DNA from: Bacteroides sp. CAG:770
GTDB lineage: Bacteria > Bacteroidota > Bacteroidia > Bacteroidales > UBA932
Direction: 5' to 3'
Length of the DNA: 33,754 nt
Assembly (NCBI GenBank): GCA_000435075.1
Contig: FR890653.1
Span: 78,463 to 112,216, forward strand
Position 1 is the stretch's first letter. Each line of letters starts with the position of its first letter. Position numbers and translations under genes: made by a program. Under the pieces are notes generated by a model, which saw only the letters and a list, made by a program, of their open reading frames with translations, was not told where the DNA came from and did no database searches. Shown in pieces: positions 8,584 through 16,722 of this stretch.

Positions 8584-9824
8584 TCCTTGTCACCGCAACT
8601 GTCGTAAGAGGATATGATGATCTTCTCGCCCGGCTCCAGACCTTCTATAACTTCGTAATACTGAGGGTTTTGGCGGCCTATGCGGACACTACGTTTCGTC
8701 GCTTTCGTTCCATCGGCATTGACAACATACACCCACTTGCCGCCAGTTGCCTGGTAGAAGGAGCCGCGCGGGATGATAACGGCCTCTTCGGGCTGGCCGA
8801 GCTGCACATTCATATAATATGTCTGTCCCGCACGGATATTTTCCGGCTGCTGTCCTTCGAAGCGAAAATCCGCCTTGAACTTACCGTCACGAACCTCAGG
8901 ATAAACCTTGCGGATGACTGCTGAGTATTTCTCATTCTGACGCTCGAAGGTCGCCTCGAGACCAGGCACAATTCTATCAATGTAATGCTCATCTATCTGA
9001 GCTTCAATCTTATACGAATCAAGGTTGTTTATCTGGCCGATTTTGGAACCTGCTGCCACCGACTGTCCGAGTTCCACGTCGAGAAGTCCGAGTTCTCCGC
9101 TGATAGGCGCCTTTACTGACAGATTTTCCTTGCGTCTGCGGATCATGCTCATATTGATACGCATATTCTCCAGACTCTCATGCATCTGCGCAATCTGAGT
9201 GCTGCGGTAGAGACTGTCCCCACGCTCACGGTCAATGACAAGTTCAAGCTTGTCTTTCGCCAGGTCGTAGTTTTCGGATGCTTTCAGATATTCTTCCTTG
9301 GCAATGAGTTTTTCTTCATAGAGAGCTTTGTTCTGTTCATACGCCCTCTTGGCTCTGCGCACTTCTATCTGAAGTGTAAGCTTGTCTTGTCTTACCGAGA
9401 GTTTCTGCTGTTCCATCGAAATCATGGTATTGCGCAGGATATTTTCCTTCTCAGCAAGTTCCGCTTCAGAGTTAAGTATCTGCATATCAAGACTTTCATT
9501 GGACAGTTCAACAATGACATCACCGGCATTGACCTTACTTCCTTCCTCGGCTATGATTCTCTGGACATTGCCTCCTTCTGTCGGGCTGATCTGGACTGTG
9601 GTCATCGGCTGGACCTGACCGCTGACGCGGATATAGTCATTGAACTCGCCTCTCTTTGCGGTTCCAGTGATGATGGAGCTGCCGTCAACTCGCACTGCAG
9701 AACTTTTCCCAGTGATTATCAATAAAATAAGGACGACTACCAATGCCGCTCCTGCCCAATATTTTATAGCTTTCTTTGTAAATGCGGCAGCCAATCCTGT
9801 TTTCTTTTCTATTATCTTATCCAT
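8565..9824 (-). CDS. HlyD/MacA-family periplasmic adaptor
   Basis: This is a membrane-fusion protein linking an inner-membrane ABC permease to an outer-membrane TolC-like duct. Its 419 residues show an N-terminal membrane anchor (about 20-40) and the first half of the lipoyl domain with VQISPTEGGNVQRIIAEEGSKVNAGD. A long helical hairpin, rich in charged residues, spans about 110-220. The second lipoyl half (VKAPISGELGLLDVELGQSV), a beta-barrel with AEAQ-like IEAQIDEHYIDRI, and a membrane-proximal domain ending GLEPGEKIIISS complete it. It lies 12 bp after the TolC-like gene. The arrangement outer-membrane protein, adaptor, permeases matches MacAB-TolC type efflux or secretion systems. Confidence 0.9.
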   Translation of the reverse strand: MDKIIEKKTGLAAAFTKKAIKYWAGAALVVVLILLIITGKSSAVRVDGSSIITGTAKRGEFNDYIRVSGQVQPMTTVQISPTEGGNVQRIIAEEGSKVNAGDVIVELSNESLDMQILNSEAELAEKENILRNTMISMEQQKLSVRQDKLTLQIEVRRAKRAYEQNKALYEEKLIAKEEYLKASENYDLAKDKLELVIDRERGDSLYRSTQIAQMHESLENMRINMSMIRRRKENLSVKAPISGELGLLDVELGQSVAAGSKIGQINNLDSYKIEAQIDEHYIDRIVPGLEATFERQNEKYSAVIRKVYPEVRDGKFKADFRFEGQQPENIRAGQTYYMNVQLGQPEEAVIIPRGSFYQATGGKWVYVVNADGTKATKRSVRIGRQNPQYYEVIEGLEPGEKIIISSYDSCGDKDELIIK

Positions 9825-9836
9825 GATGAAAGTTTT

Positions 9837-11234
9837 TTACTGTTCCAAATATGATACTCCGTTATAGTACTCGACGACACGGCGCTTGAGCTGGTACTGC
9901 AGTTCGGCATTGAGCTTTTCCGCTTTGGCTTTCAAGTAGTTGGTCGAAGCCGTATTATATTCTATCGATGATATCAGCCCCTGTTCGAATTTTCGGGCGT
10001 TGAGTTTGTATGCCTCGTCATACACGTCCGCACGTCTTTCCGCCTGAAGCAATGCGGACTCGGCTCCATCCCTGTCCTGAATCGCCCTGCGGACTTCCGA
10101 TTCGACGTCGCGAAGGGATTTGTCATATTCCAAGCTGGCCCTCTGATATGCGTTTTTCCTTTTGGAAAGGGTAGTATATTTCTGAAGCCTGTCGTAAATC
10201 GGAATATTCAATGACAACTGCACGTATTCACCTCCGTTGTTCTTGAACTGATGCCAATAAGGGGTGGCTTTGTATCCTACCTGTCCAGGGTATGTATAAT
10301 AACTTGTGGACCAGCCTCCATAGAGTCCGAGTGAAGGGAGGAACTGCCATTTGGCTGTCCTGAGGCTGCGGAGGGCATTGTCCATCGTGCCTTTGGCTAT
10401 CAGCACGGACGGCATTGACGCGACCGCAGTATTTATCACGTCTTCGGCAGAAGAGTTGCCGGATTCGAATTGGAGTGACGACAAGTCCGAGTCTATAGTA
10501 AGTTTTTCATCTACAGGCCAATACATCACGTCCTCCAATGTTATCAGGGCATTATCCCTGTTGTTTATGGCTGTCGTGAGTTCGTATTCCCTGTCTGCCA
10601 GGTCGGCTTTCATCTGGACCACGTCTGCATAACCTTTCGAGCCGAGTTCTTCCTGACGTTCCGCCAATTTGACTGCGTTTCTGGCGTTTTCGGCCTGCTC
10701 CGTGAGGATTTCGACCAATTTTGTGTAATAAATGACATTGAAATAAGCCTCGATTGTGGCAAGACAGACTTTGTCTCTTTCCTGCCGCTCCTGCGAGTGG
10801 CCCATCGCAACTGCGGTCCTGGTGATTTTCAGGTTATTGATTGCGGAGAATCCGTCGAATAGGCTGATGCCGGCAGAGACTGAAAAGCCCTGGTTCAATG
10901 ATGTCGTGGTGACGTAAGTATTTGTTTCAGGGTCGATTGAGCGTCCCCATCTGTAGTAGCCGTATGAGTTTCCATCGACTGAAGGCGTGAATGCCTTGAG
11001 TATTGCGTCCCGCCTGTCCAGTCTCGCGTCATCATTTTTGGACTGCTGGATACGCACCTGAGTAGAGTTGCTGACCGCGTATTCCATACATTCGCGGAGT
11101 GTCAATGTCTTGTCCGGAGACACGGCCATTTCCTGTGCCGGACCATCAGTGAATCCTTGTCCGGGTGCGCTTTCCTGCGCATGGACTCCGGCCGACAGCG
11201 ATGTAAATACTATTATAGGAATTATCCACTTCAT
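9837..11234 (-). CDS. TolC family outer-membrane efflux protein
   Basis: This is the outer-membrane duct of the tripartite exporter and the first gene of the operon. Residues 1-19 (MKWIIPIIVFTSLSAGVHA) form a signal peptide. The mature part has the two-fold TolC repeat: an initial LTLRECMEYAVSNSTQVRIQ segment, alternating long helices, and beta-strand segments such as SVSAGISLFDGFSA and VQLSLNIPIYDRL. The C-terminal repeat contains YDEAYKLNARKFEQGLISSIEYNTA. At 465 residues it has the usual size. A sigma-54-type promoter lies 27-42 bp upstream of the start codon, with tandem palindromic enhancer sites about 100 bp upstream. Confidence 0.92.
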   Translation of the reverse strand: MKWIIPIIVFTSLSAGVHAQESAPGQGFTDGPAQEMAVSPDKTLTLRECMEYAVSNSTQVRIQQSKNDDARLDRRDAILKAFTPSVDGNSYGYYRWGRSIDPETNTYVTTTSLNQGFSVSAGISLFDGFSAINNLKITRTAVAMGHSQERQERDKVCLATIEAYFNVIYYTKLVEILTEQAENARNAVKLAERQEELGSKGYADVVQMKADLADREYELTTAINNRDNALITLEDVMYWPVDEKLTIDSDLSSLQFESGNSSAEDVINTAVASMPSVLIAKGTMDNALRSLRTAKWQFLPSLGLYGGWSTSYYTYPGQVGYKATPYWHQFKNNGGEYVQLSLNIPIYDRLQKYTTLSKRKNAYQRASLEYDKSLRDVESEVRRAIQDRDGAESALLQAERRADVYDEAYKLNARKFEQGLISSIEYNTASTNYLKAKAEKLNAELQYQLKRRVVEYYNGVSYLEQ

Positions 11235-11260
11235 AATCTTCGTCGTTTTCCTATAATATG

Positions 11261-11276
11261 AACACGCGCTGTGCCA
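11261..11276 (-). promoter_or_regulatory. Sigma-54-type promoter of the TolC-adaptor-permease operon
   Basis: On the minus strand the sequence TGGCACAGCGCGTGTT has a perfect -24 box (TGGCAC). Its -12 region matches the consensus partly, GTGTT instead of TTGCW, with correct spacing. The start site would fall near 11250, about 16 nt before the TolC-like start codon. Support comes from a better copy with the same layout before the other exporter operon (22398-22413). Confidence 0.7.
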
Positions 11277-11331
11277 GAGATGGTAGTTAGTTGTTTATCA
11301 ACGAATTACACTTTCGCGCGCGTAATTGCCT

Positions 11332-11369
11332 TGTAAAGAATCTTTACAAATCTGTAAACATATTTTACA
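11332..11369. promoter_or_regulatory. Tandem palindromic enhancer sites (TGTAAA-N5-TTTACA, twice)
   Basis: Two perfect 17-bp palindromes, 11332-11348 and 11353-11369, start 21 bp apart, that is two helical turns on the same DNA face. The proximal one begins 56 bp upstream of the TGGCAC box. The same two palindromes with the same 21- and 56-bp distances occur at 22469-22506. I infer that they are the binding sites of the NtrC-family activator encoded at 15013-16356. Confidence 0.75.
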
Positions 11370-11677
11370 ACGGACACTTATGCCGCGCAACCACCACGGC
11401 TTTGCTGCAATTTCGTACGAAATAAATCGTTTAAGCGGAACAAAACATACTAGAAAAGCGCTTTTGTACCAATCAAAACGTTTTCGCGGTACAAAATACC
11501 AAACATGAACAAAATAACAGCCTCTGCCCGCGGGTATGTCGCCAGCGGATTTCTAATTCAGAAAACACTAATTATCGACGAGTTACAAAAACATCATCCG
11601 CCGACGGGATAGGCCCAGGTCTCCTGTCACATAGATATTGAGAGACAAACTCCAACTATATCCACGTGACAAAGAGA
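11370..11677. other. Non-coding stretch with a long inverted repeat
   Basis: No gene is supported here. The clearest structure is TTTTGTACC (11462-11470) facing GGTACAAAA (11488-11496) across 17 bp, a possible operator or hairpin. TTTCGTACGAAA near 11415 and AAAAGCGCTTTT near 11455 are smaller palindromes. A pair TGTCAC...GTGACA lies near 11625-11672. Confidence 0.4.
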
Positions 11678-11794
11678 GGCGGGCAGAGGTCCTGGCGGTG
11701 ACCCGTGGTCACCCATGACCTCGTAAATGGGAGGTGCCGGCGCAGCCGGAGGGATGAGCGCAAGCGAAGGTCACCGACGGGACCTCTGCCCGCC
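11678..11794. repeat. Structured palindromic repeat E1
   Basis: A perfect 15-bp inverted repeat (11678-11692 with 11780-11794) encloses further small hairpins, such as GGTGACC/GGTCACC and a GCCGGC-rich stem. The interior is related, in reverse orientation, to the element at 24916-25038 (shared pieces TTCGCTTGCGCTCATCCCT and CCCATT.AC.A.G), while the outer arms differ in sequence but stay complementary. It lies 20 bp beyond the P-type ATPase stop codon and could also end its transcript. Confidence 0.65.
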
Positions 11795-11813
11795 GCCATT
11801 AATCACCGACGAC

Positions 11814-13694
11814 CTATCTCGCACTAAGGGCGCGCATGGCATTGAAAACAGCCAGGACGGTAACACCTACATCAGCAAAAACGGCCATCCACATGGTACC
11901 AAGGCCGACCGCTGCCAGAGCCAAAATAGAGACTTTGACACCGATAGCGAACCAGACATTCTGGCGGGCAATCCGTATCGTTCGACGTGCTATCCGGACG
12001 GCAACCGCAATCTTGGACGGCTTGTCATCCATCAGAACCACATCGGCAGCCTCTATGGCAGCATCACTGCCTAGACCGCCCATGGCAATACCGACATCGG
12101 CACGCTTCAGGACAGGCGCATCATTGATGCCATCTCCGACAAACGCAAGTACCTTTCCGGCAGGCTTTTCCGAAAGCAGGCGCTCCACCTGGGCCACCTT
12201 GTCGGCAGGAAGCAGACCGGCATGGTATTCATCCAGACCGAGTTTCTCCGCGACCTCCTTGCCGACAGCCTCCCTGTCACCTGTCAACATTACAGTCCTG
12301 TCCACACCCAGTTTCTTCAAACTTCGGATCGCCTCGGCACTATCATCCTTAACCACATCACTTATGACGATATGACCTGCATATTTGCCATCCACCGCCA
12401 CATGTACAATCGTGCCTGCAAGATGACAGTCATGCCATTCGACACCCAGATCATCCATCATCTTCGAATTGCCCACACAGACAGTCCGCCCGGCAACCTC
12501 GGCCCTGACACCGCGGCCGGCAATCTCCTCAACATTAGCAACTTCGCACCCGTCAGCAGCTTCCGTCGGGAAAGCACTACGCAAAGCCGCACCTATCGGA
12601 TGAGTCGAAAAATGCTCCACATGAGCAGCCAGATGAAGCAGTTCCCGCTCATCGAAATCCGTAGGATGAACCGCCTCGACCTCGAACTTGCCATAGGTCA
12701 ATGTCCCTGTCTTATCGAACACGACCACTCCCAGATTTGCCAACGCATCCACATAATTGCTGCCCTTAATCAGCACTCCCCTCTTAGATGCGGCACCAAG
12801 ACCACCGAAAAATGACAAAGGCACACTGATTACCAGCGCACAAGGGCAGGACACTACCAGGAAAATAAGAGCTCGGTGCAACCAAACAGGAAAAGAATCC
12901 ACGAAACCCGCCCCGGCGAACACCGGAGGAATAAAGGCTAAGATCAATGCTGCAATAACTACCACAGGCGTATATACCCTGGCGAATTTAGTAATAAATG
13001 ACTCGCTCCTGGACTTGTTCTTATCCGCACTTTCCACCAGGTCAATGATTTTCGAGACAGTACTCTCACCGAAAGCTTTCGTAGTCTTCACCCGGACCAC
13101 ACCAGAAAGATTTATGCAGCCGGACATGATACTGTCGCCGACCGAAATATCACGCGGAAGACTTTCTCCTGTCAATGCTGCCGTATCCAGTGAAGTTTCC
13201 CCCTCTATGACCTTACCGTCTATCGGAACCCTCTCACCTGGTTTCACGACAATAATTTCACCTATTGCCACATCCTCCGGAGACACCTCAGACACCTTTC
13301 CGTCTCTTTCCACATTAGCCACATCAGGCCTTATCGCCAGAAGATGGGAAATGCTGTCCCTACTCTTTCCTTCAGCATAATCTTCGAACAGTTCCCCTAT
13401 CTGGAAAAACAGCATAACGAACACAGCCTCAGTAAATTCTGTCTCAGCCCCAGGAAGGAAACCGATGCACAAGGCTCCGATGGTCGCCACCGACATCAGG
13501 AAATCCTCATTGAACAAGTCCCCATCAATGATACCTTCAGCCGCCTCCTTAAGAGTTCCGAAACCAATCAGCAGATAAGGTACAAGATATATGACAAGCA
13601 ACTGCCACACAGGAAGTTGACAAAACTTCTCGATACAGACGGCACAGACGAGCAAGACCGTCGTCACAGAAATAAGAGTAATTTTCCGTTTCAT
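11814..13694 (-). CDS. Heavy-metal P1B-type ATPase (Zn/Cd/Pb exporter type)
   Basis: This is an inner-membrane pump that exports divalent soft metals at the cost of ATP. Motifs seen are the actuator TGES (175-178), the metal-site CPC (283-285), the phosphorylation motif DKTGTLT (Asp327), the HP pair in STHPIG (365-366) and the hinge GDGINDAP (520-527). The last helices contain VKVSILAL and FADVGVTVL, whose Lys and Asp match the P1B-2 (ZntA) pattern, so Zn2+, Cd2+ or Pb2+ is the likely substrate. The N-terminal metal-binding HMA domain of ZntA is missing: the protein starts almost directly at its membrane helices. It has its own promoter and so is probably not part of the exporter operons around it. 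Confidence 0.92.
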   Translation of the reverse strand: MKRKITLISVTTVLLVCAVCIEKFCQLPVWQLLVIYLVPYLLIGFGTLKEAAEGIIDGDLFNEDFLMSVATIGALCIGFLPGAETEFTEAVFVMLFFQIGELFEDYAEGKSRDSISHLLAIRPDVANVERDGKVSEVSPEDVAIGEIIVVKPGERVPIDGKVIEGETSLDTAALTGESLPRDISVGDSIMSGCINLSGVVRVKTTKAFGESTVSKIIDLVESADKNKSRSESFITKFARVYTPVVVIAALILAFIPPVFAGAGFVDSFPVWLHRALIFLVVSCPCALVISVPLSFFGGLGAASKRGVLIKGSNYVDALANLGVVVFDKTGTLTYGKFEVEAVHPTDFDERELLHLAAHVEHFSTHPIGAALRSAFPTEAADGCEVANVEEIAGRGVRAEVAGRTVCVGNSKMMDDLGVEWHDCHLAGTIVHVAVDGKYAGHIVISDVVKDDSAEAIRSLKKLGVDRTVMLTGDREAVGKEVAEKLGLDEYHAGLLPADKVAQVERLLSEKPAGKVLAFVGDGINDAPVLKRADVGIAMGGLGSDAAIEAADVVLMDDKPSKIAVAVRIARRTIRIARQNVWFAIGVKVSILALAAVGLGTMWMAVFADVGVTVLAVFNAMRALSAR

Positions 13695-13716
13695 AACTTC
13701 GATTTTGAAAACGCTG

Positions 13717-13745
13717 CAAAGTTATTGAACTGAAGACGCAACCAA
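13717..13745 (-). promoter_or_regulatory. Bacteroidetes-type promoter of the P-type ATPase
   Basis: The minus strand carries TAACTTTG (13717-13724), matching TAnnTTTG. A TTG lies at 13743-13745 after an 18-bp spacer. The start site near 13710 would give a leader of about 16 nt. Confidence 0.55.
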
Positions 13746-13786
13746 GTTGCAAATCATGTCAATGTGATAAACAGGTGCAAAAACGC

Positions 13787-15016
13787 CTACAGAACAATGG
13801 TAAACACCGTAGCCTCAAGCGTAGAAGAAGTCAGATTTATGGTGCCGCCATTGAGACGGATAATCTGACGGCACAGACTCAGGCCGACACCCGTACCGGA
13901 AACACCCTTGGTCGTATAGAACGGCACAAATATCTGCTCCCTGCCGGTTTCGCTGATGGGCTCCCCGTTATTGGCAACATTGATGACAGTACGCTCCCTT
14001 TTGTCTATCGAAGCGGTTATGTCAATGTCGGAAGCCCCGGCCTGTACGGCATTCTTGATAAGATTATTCATCACCTGAGATATCTGTCCATAATCAGCAT
14101 ACAGGATGATATCCTCAGAAAGTTCATGATAAGAAACACGGGCCGAAGGCCAATTCGCCTGAGCAATAGTCACAGAATCATTGACCAAATCCCTGAGATA
14201 GAAAGCTTTGCGGACTGGAGCGGCAATATGCGTCAGCGAGCGGTAGGACTGCACGAAACTGATAAGGCCCTCGGATGACGAGGAGATCGTACCCAAGGCC
14301 GAGCGGACATCTTCGGTATCGTAGGCATCCAGATTCTGCGACAACGCCGAACTGAGCGACGCGATAGGCGTAACAGTATTCATGATTTCGTGGGTAAGAA
14401 CACGGATGAGCCTCGTCCACGATTCCGACTCATTGTTTTCCATCTCGCGGGTGATGTCATTGAAGGTCACGATGCTGACATCCTTACCATGAAGCCTTGC
14501 CGTACAGGCACTTATGGAAAACTGAACCGTTCCACGTTCAGAAACAAGCGACGCCCTCGATTCCGTCTCCGAAGCACTGCGGAAGGCATTGGCCAATTCC
14601 GGAGAAATCCTCTCTATCTGCCGGAGCGAAGAGATGTCGGACATGCCAAGGAATCCTCGCGCGATTACGTTGGAATAGTCGATTTTGTCTCCATCGATAA
14701 CGATTACCCCGCTCTGCACATGGTCCAGCATGATTCCGAAATAACGCTCCCGCTCACGTATGTCGGACTTTTCAGCCTCGAAAATGGAACGCAACCGGTT
14801 CAACGACTTGTTCAGCCTCCTGTCCGACCAATGGTCTTCGGAATACCGGAACGCCGACTCCCCGCTGTCCAGCGCATCAGACATGAAGTCAATCTTGCCG
14901 ATGATTTTCCTGCGGACCATTGCCCTCGTCACAATGTAGGTCAATGCTGCAACGACAGCTCCGCCGAGCACAATCCAAGTTGCGCCCAACTCCCCTATTG
15001 TGACAGACTCCATCAT
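13787..15016 (-). CDS. Sensor histidine kinase of an NtrBC-type pair
   Basis: This is the kinase partner of the sigma-54 activator encoded just upstream. Its 409 residues contain a single N-terminal membrane helix (about 12-30) and no sizeable periplasmic domain, then a linker and a PAS-like domain (about 90-190). The HisKA motif is THEIMNTVTPIASLSSAL (phospho-acceptor His209), and the HATPase_c domain has NNLIKNAVQAGA (about 317-328) and GTGVGLSLCRQI (374-385). The lack of a periplasmic sensor suggests detection of a cytoplasmic or membrane signal, possibly from the exporters, though this is inference. The start overlaps the regulator's stop as ATGA (4 bp), so the two are translationally coupled. 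Confidence 0.9.
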   Translation of the reverse strand: MMESVTIGELGATWIVLGGAVVAALTYIVTRAMVRRKIIGKIDFMSDALDSGESAFRYSEDHWSDRRLNKSLNRLRSIFEAEKSDIRERERYFGIMLDHVQSGVIVIDGDKIDYSNVIARGFLGMSDISSLRQIERISPELANAFRSASETESRASLVSERGTVQFSISACTARLHGKDVSIVTFNDITREMENNESESWTRLIRVLTHEIMNTVTPIASLSSALSQNLDAYDTEDVRSALGTISSSSEGLISFVQSYRSLTHIAAPVRKAFYLRDLVNDSVTIAQANWPSARVSYHELSEDIILYADYGQISQVMNNLIKNAVQAGASDIDITASIDKRERTVINVANNGEPISETGREQIFVPFYTTKGVSGTGVGLSLCRQIIRLNGGTINLTSSTLEATVFTIVL

Positions 15017-16356
15017 ATTCCGTATTTCTTAAGTTTCGCGTAAAGTGTAGGACGGCTGATATCCAGAGACTTGGCTACCATTGAAATATTCCCGTCATAA
15101 CGGGCCATGGCAGCACGGATAGTCTTTTCCTCCATATTTTCCATCGTGTCACCGGCATTGATCTCCATCCCTCCCGCGGATGCGGACAGGTCGAGACCGA
15201 ACCCGCCGATGACCTTTCCTTCGGAAAGAATGACAGCTTTTTCAATGCAATTGCGCAGTTCCCTTATGTTTCCCGGCCACGCATAGGACTCCAGCTCAAC
15301 CTTCGCCATCGGGGACATTGACACTGCTTCGCGGCCATATTTTCCGGCAAATTCAGAAAGGAACTGCATTGCCAACGGGACAATTATCTCCTTTCTGCGT
15401 CTAAGGGGAGGAAGTTCCACGCTGATGGTATTCAGCCTGTAATACAAATCCTCACGGAAAAGGCCGTCCCGTATCATTGACGGAATATCAGCATTGGTAG
15501 CACATATAAGCCTGATATCCACAGGGATAGACTTGGTATCGCCGACTCTCGTGACACTGCGGCTCTGAATCGCGCGGAGCAACTTGGCCTGGGACTGCAC
15601 AGGTATATTGGCAATCTCGTCGAGGAAAAGGGTTCCGCCGTCGGCCTGCTCGAATTTCCCGGGATGGTCAGATTTGGCATCGGTAAACGCTCCCTTGACA
15701 TGGCCGAAGAGTTCACTTTCGAAAAGGGTTTCAGTAATCGCACCGGCATCCACGCAGACCATTGCCTTGTCGGCACGTCCGGAAAGCCTCTGGATTTCAT
15801 GAGCCAGGACATCCTTTCCGGTTCCGTTCTCACCAGTTATGAGCACAGTAGCATCGGTAGAAGCTATACGTTCCACATTATGCCTGAGCTGCTGCATCTC
15901 AGGTCCTTCACCCCAGAACATCTGAGGCCCGTCATTGACATTGACATTGACACTTGCCCTTGCATTGACCTTCCGGTCCCTGATTCCCGTCAGGGTCTCG
16001 ATCAGTTTGGCATTGTCCCAAGGCTTGACGACGAAATCCGCGGCCCCGCGTTTCATTCCTTCGACGGCCAATGCTATGTCCGCGTAAGCCGTAAACAGTA
16101 CCACAGGCATCTCAGGCCACCTTTTCTTGAGTTCTGAAAGCCAGAACAGGCCCTCGTTCCCGGAATTGATGTCCGTCTTGAAATTCATATCCAGGAGAAT
16201 CACGTCAGGCATCATTGACTCGGCCGTACTCATGAGCGAAACCGGGGACGGAAGTGTCTGGACTTGTGCGAAATACCCGCCCAGCAGTATCTTCAAGGCG
16301 TCACGAATGCCTTTGTTGTCGTCAACAACCAGTATTTTTCCTTTTTTCATTGTCAA
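15013..16356 (-). CDS. Sigma-54-dependent NtrC-family response regulator
   Basis: This is an activator of RpoN-dependent promoters. Domain order: receiver (acidic pair Asp12/Asp13, phospho-acceptor Asp56, Lys111 in VVKPW), a linker encoding VNVNVND, a AAA+ domain with Walker A GENGTGKD (175-182), the sigma-54 contact motif GAFTDA (222-227) and Walker B GGTLFLDE (240-247). A C-terminal Fis-type helix-turn-helix (GNISMVAKSLDISRPTLYAK) follows. All parts are intact. The two flanking exporter operons each carry a sigma-54 promoter with identical tandem palindromes, which makes them its likely targets. Translation may start at 16356 or two codons later. Confidence 0.95.
   Translation of the reverse strand: MTMKKGKILVVDDNKGIRDALKILLGGYFAQVQTLPSPVSLMSTAESMMPDVILLDMNFKTDINSGNEGLFWLSELKKRWPEMPVVLFTAYADIALAVEGMKRGAADFVVKPWDNAKLIETLTGIRDRKVNARASVNVNVNDGPQMFWGEGPEMQQLRHNVERIASTDATVLITGENGTGKDVLAHEIQRLSGRADKAMVCVDAGAITETLFESELFGHVKGAFTDAKSDHPGKFEQADGGTLFLDEIANIPVQSQAKLLRAIQSRSVTRVGDTKSIPVDIRLICATNADIPSMIRDGLFREDLYYRLNTISVELPPLRRRKEIIVPLAMQFLSEFAGKYGREAVSMSPMAKVELESYAWPGNIRELRNCIEKAVILSEGKVIGGFGLDLSASAGGMEINAGDTMENMEEKTIRAAMARYDGNISMVAKSLDISRPTLYAKLKKYGI
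15933..15951. repeat. Three overlapping copies of CATTGAC inside the regulator gene
   Basis: CATTGAC occurs three times with one-base overlaps (15933, 15939, 15945), with a fourth copy at 15963. It falls in the linker between receiver and AAA+ domains and encodes alternating Val-Asn. It is the densest cluster of a heptamer seen about 60 times in the window. Confidence 0.8.
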
Positions 16357-16391
16357 TGTCTTTTATCGTCAATGCCCCCCTCCGGAAGCCA

Positions 16392-16466
16392 CATGCAACT
16401 CAAATTTCGCAAGTTATCAAACTTGCTGAACGTTAGCACGAATTTGAGGGTTGTCACTCGTGCTAA
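16392..16466 (-). promoter_or_regulatory. Competing stem-loops in the upstream region of the regulator gene
   Basis: CTCAAATT (16399-16406) can pair with AATTTGAG (16441-16448), enclosing a perfect hairpin GCAAGTT-ATCA-AACTTGC (16409-16426). TTAGCACGA (16433-16441) can instead pair with TCGTGCTAA (16458-16466). The two long pairings overlap and cannot both form as simple stems, which resembles an attenuator. Function is inferred; no start codon or known riboswitch signature was recognised. Confidence 0.35.
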
Positions 16467-16596
16467 GACTGCAAGCCCAACGCACTTTTTTATGTGCACG
16501 TTACCCTCACCCTAAATCCCTCCCCTCGGGGAAGGGACTTACCATCGCCCTCGCGGGCTCCAAAAGCGGTATTTCGCACTTGCGAAATTTGAAATA

Positions 16597-16630
16597 CAAA
16601 AATACATTTTTTCCGCTTACAATCACAAAA
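16597..16630 (-). promoter_or_regulatory. Possible promoter for the regulator-kinase operon
   Basis: On the minus strand TTTTG (16626-16630), a 21-bp spacer and TATTTTTG (16597-16604) fit the Bacteroidetes pattern. The start would lie about 230 nt before the regulator gene and overlap the tail of the preceding terminator. A palindrome of the form CCCTCCCC..GGGGAAGGGA lies in the leader near 16519. Confidence 0.35.
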
Positions 16631-16665
16631 AAGCCGCGCAATGCCATTTCCAGCACCGCGCGGCT
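16625..16665 (-). terminator. Rho-independent terminator of the permease-ATPase-permease operon
   Basis: On the minus strand an 8-bp GC stem, AGCCGCGC (16658-16665) with GCGCGGCT (16632-16639), is followed by a run of T. It lies about 60 bp beyond the stop codon of the 807-residue permease and separates that operon from the regulator-kinase pair. Confidence 0.75.
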
Positions 16666-16722
16666 GCGAAGATATATTAATGTAAACCAACTCAAGTTCC
16701 GCAATTGCAAAACTCTTGTAAA

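Noticed and set aside
15933..15969. CRISPR-like or microsatellite array
   Set aside because: Only overlapping 6-bp steps of a heptamer within a coding linker, without spacers.
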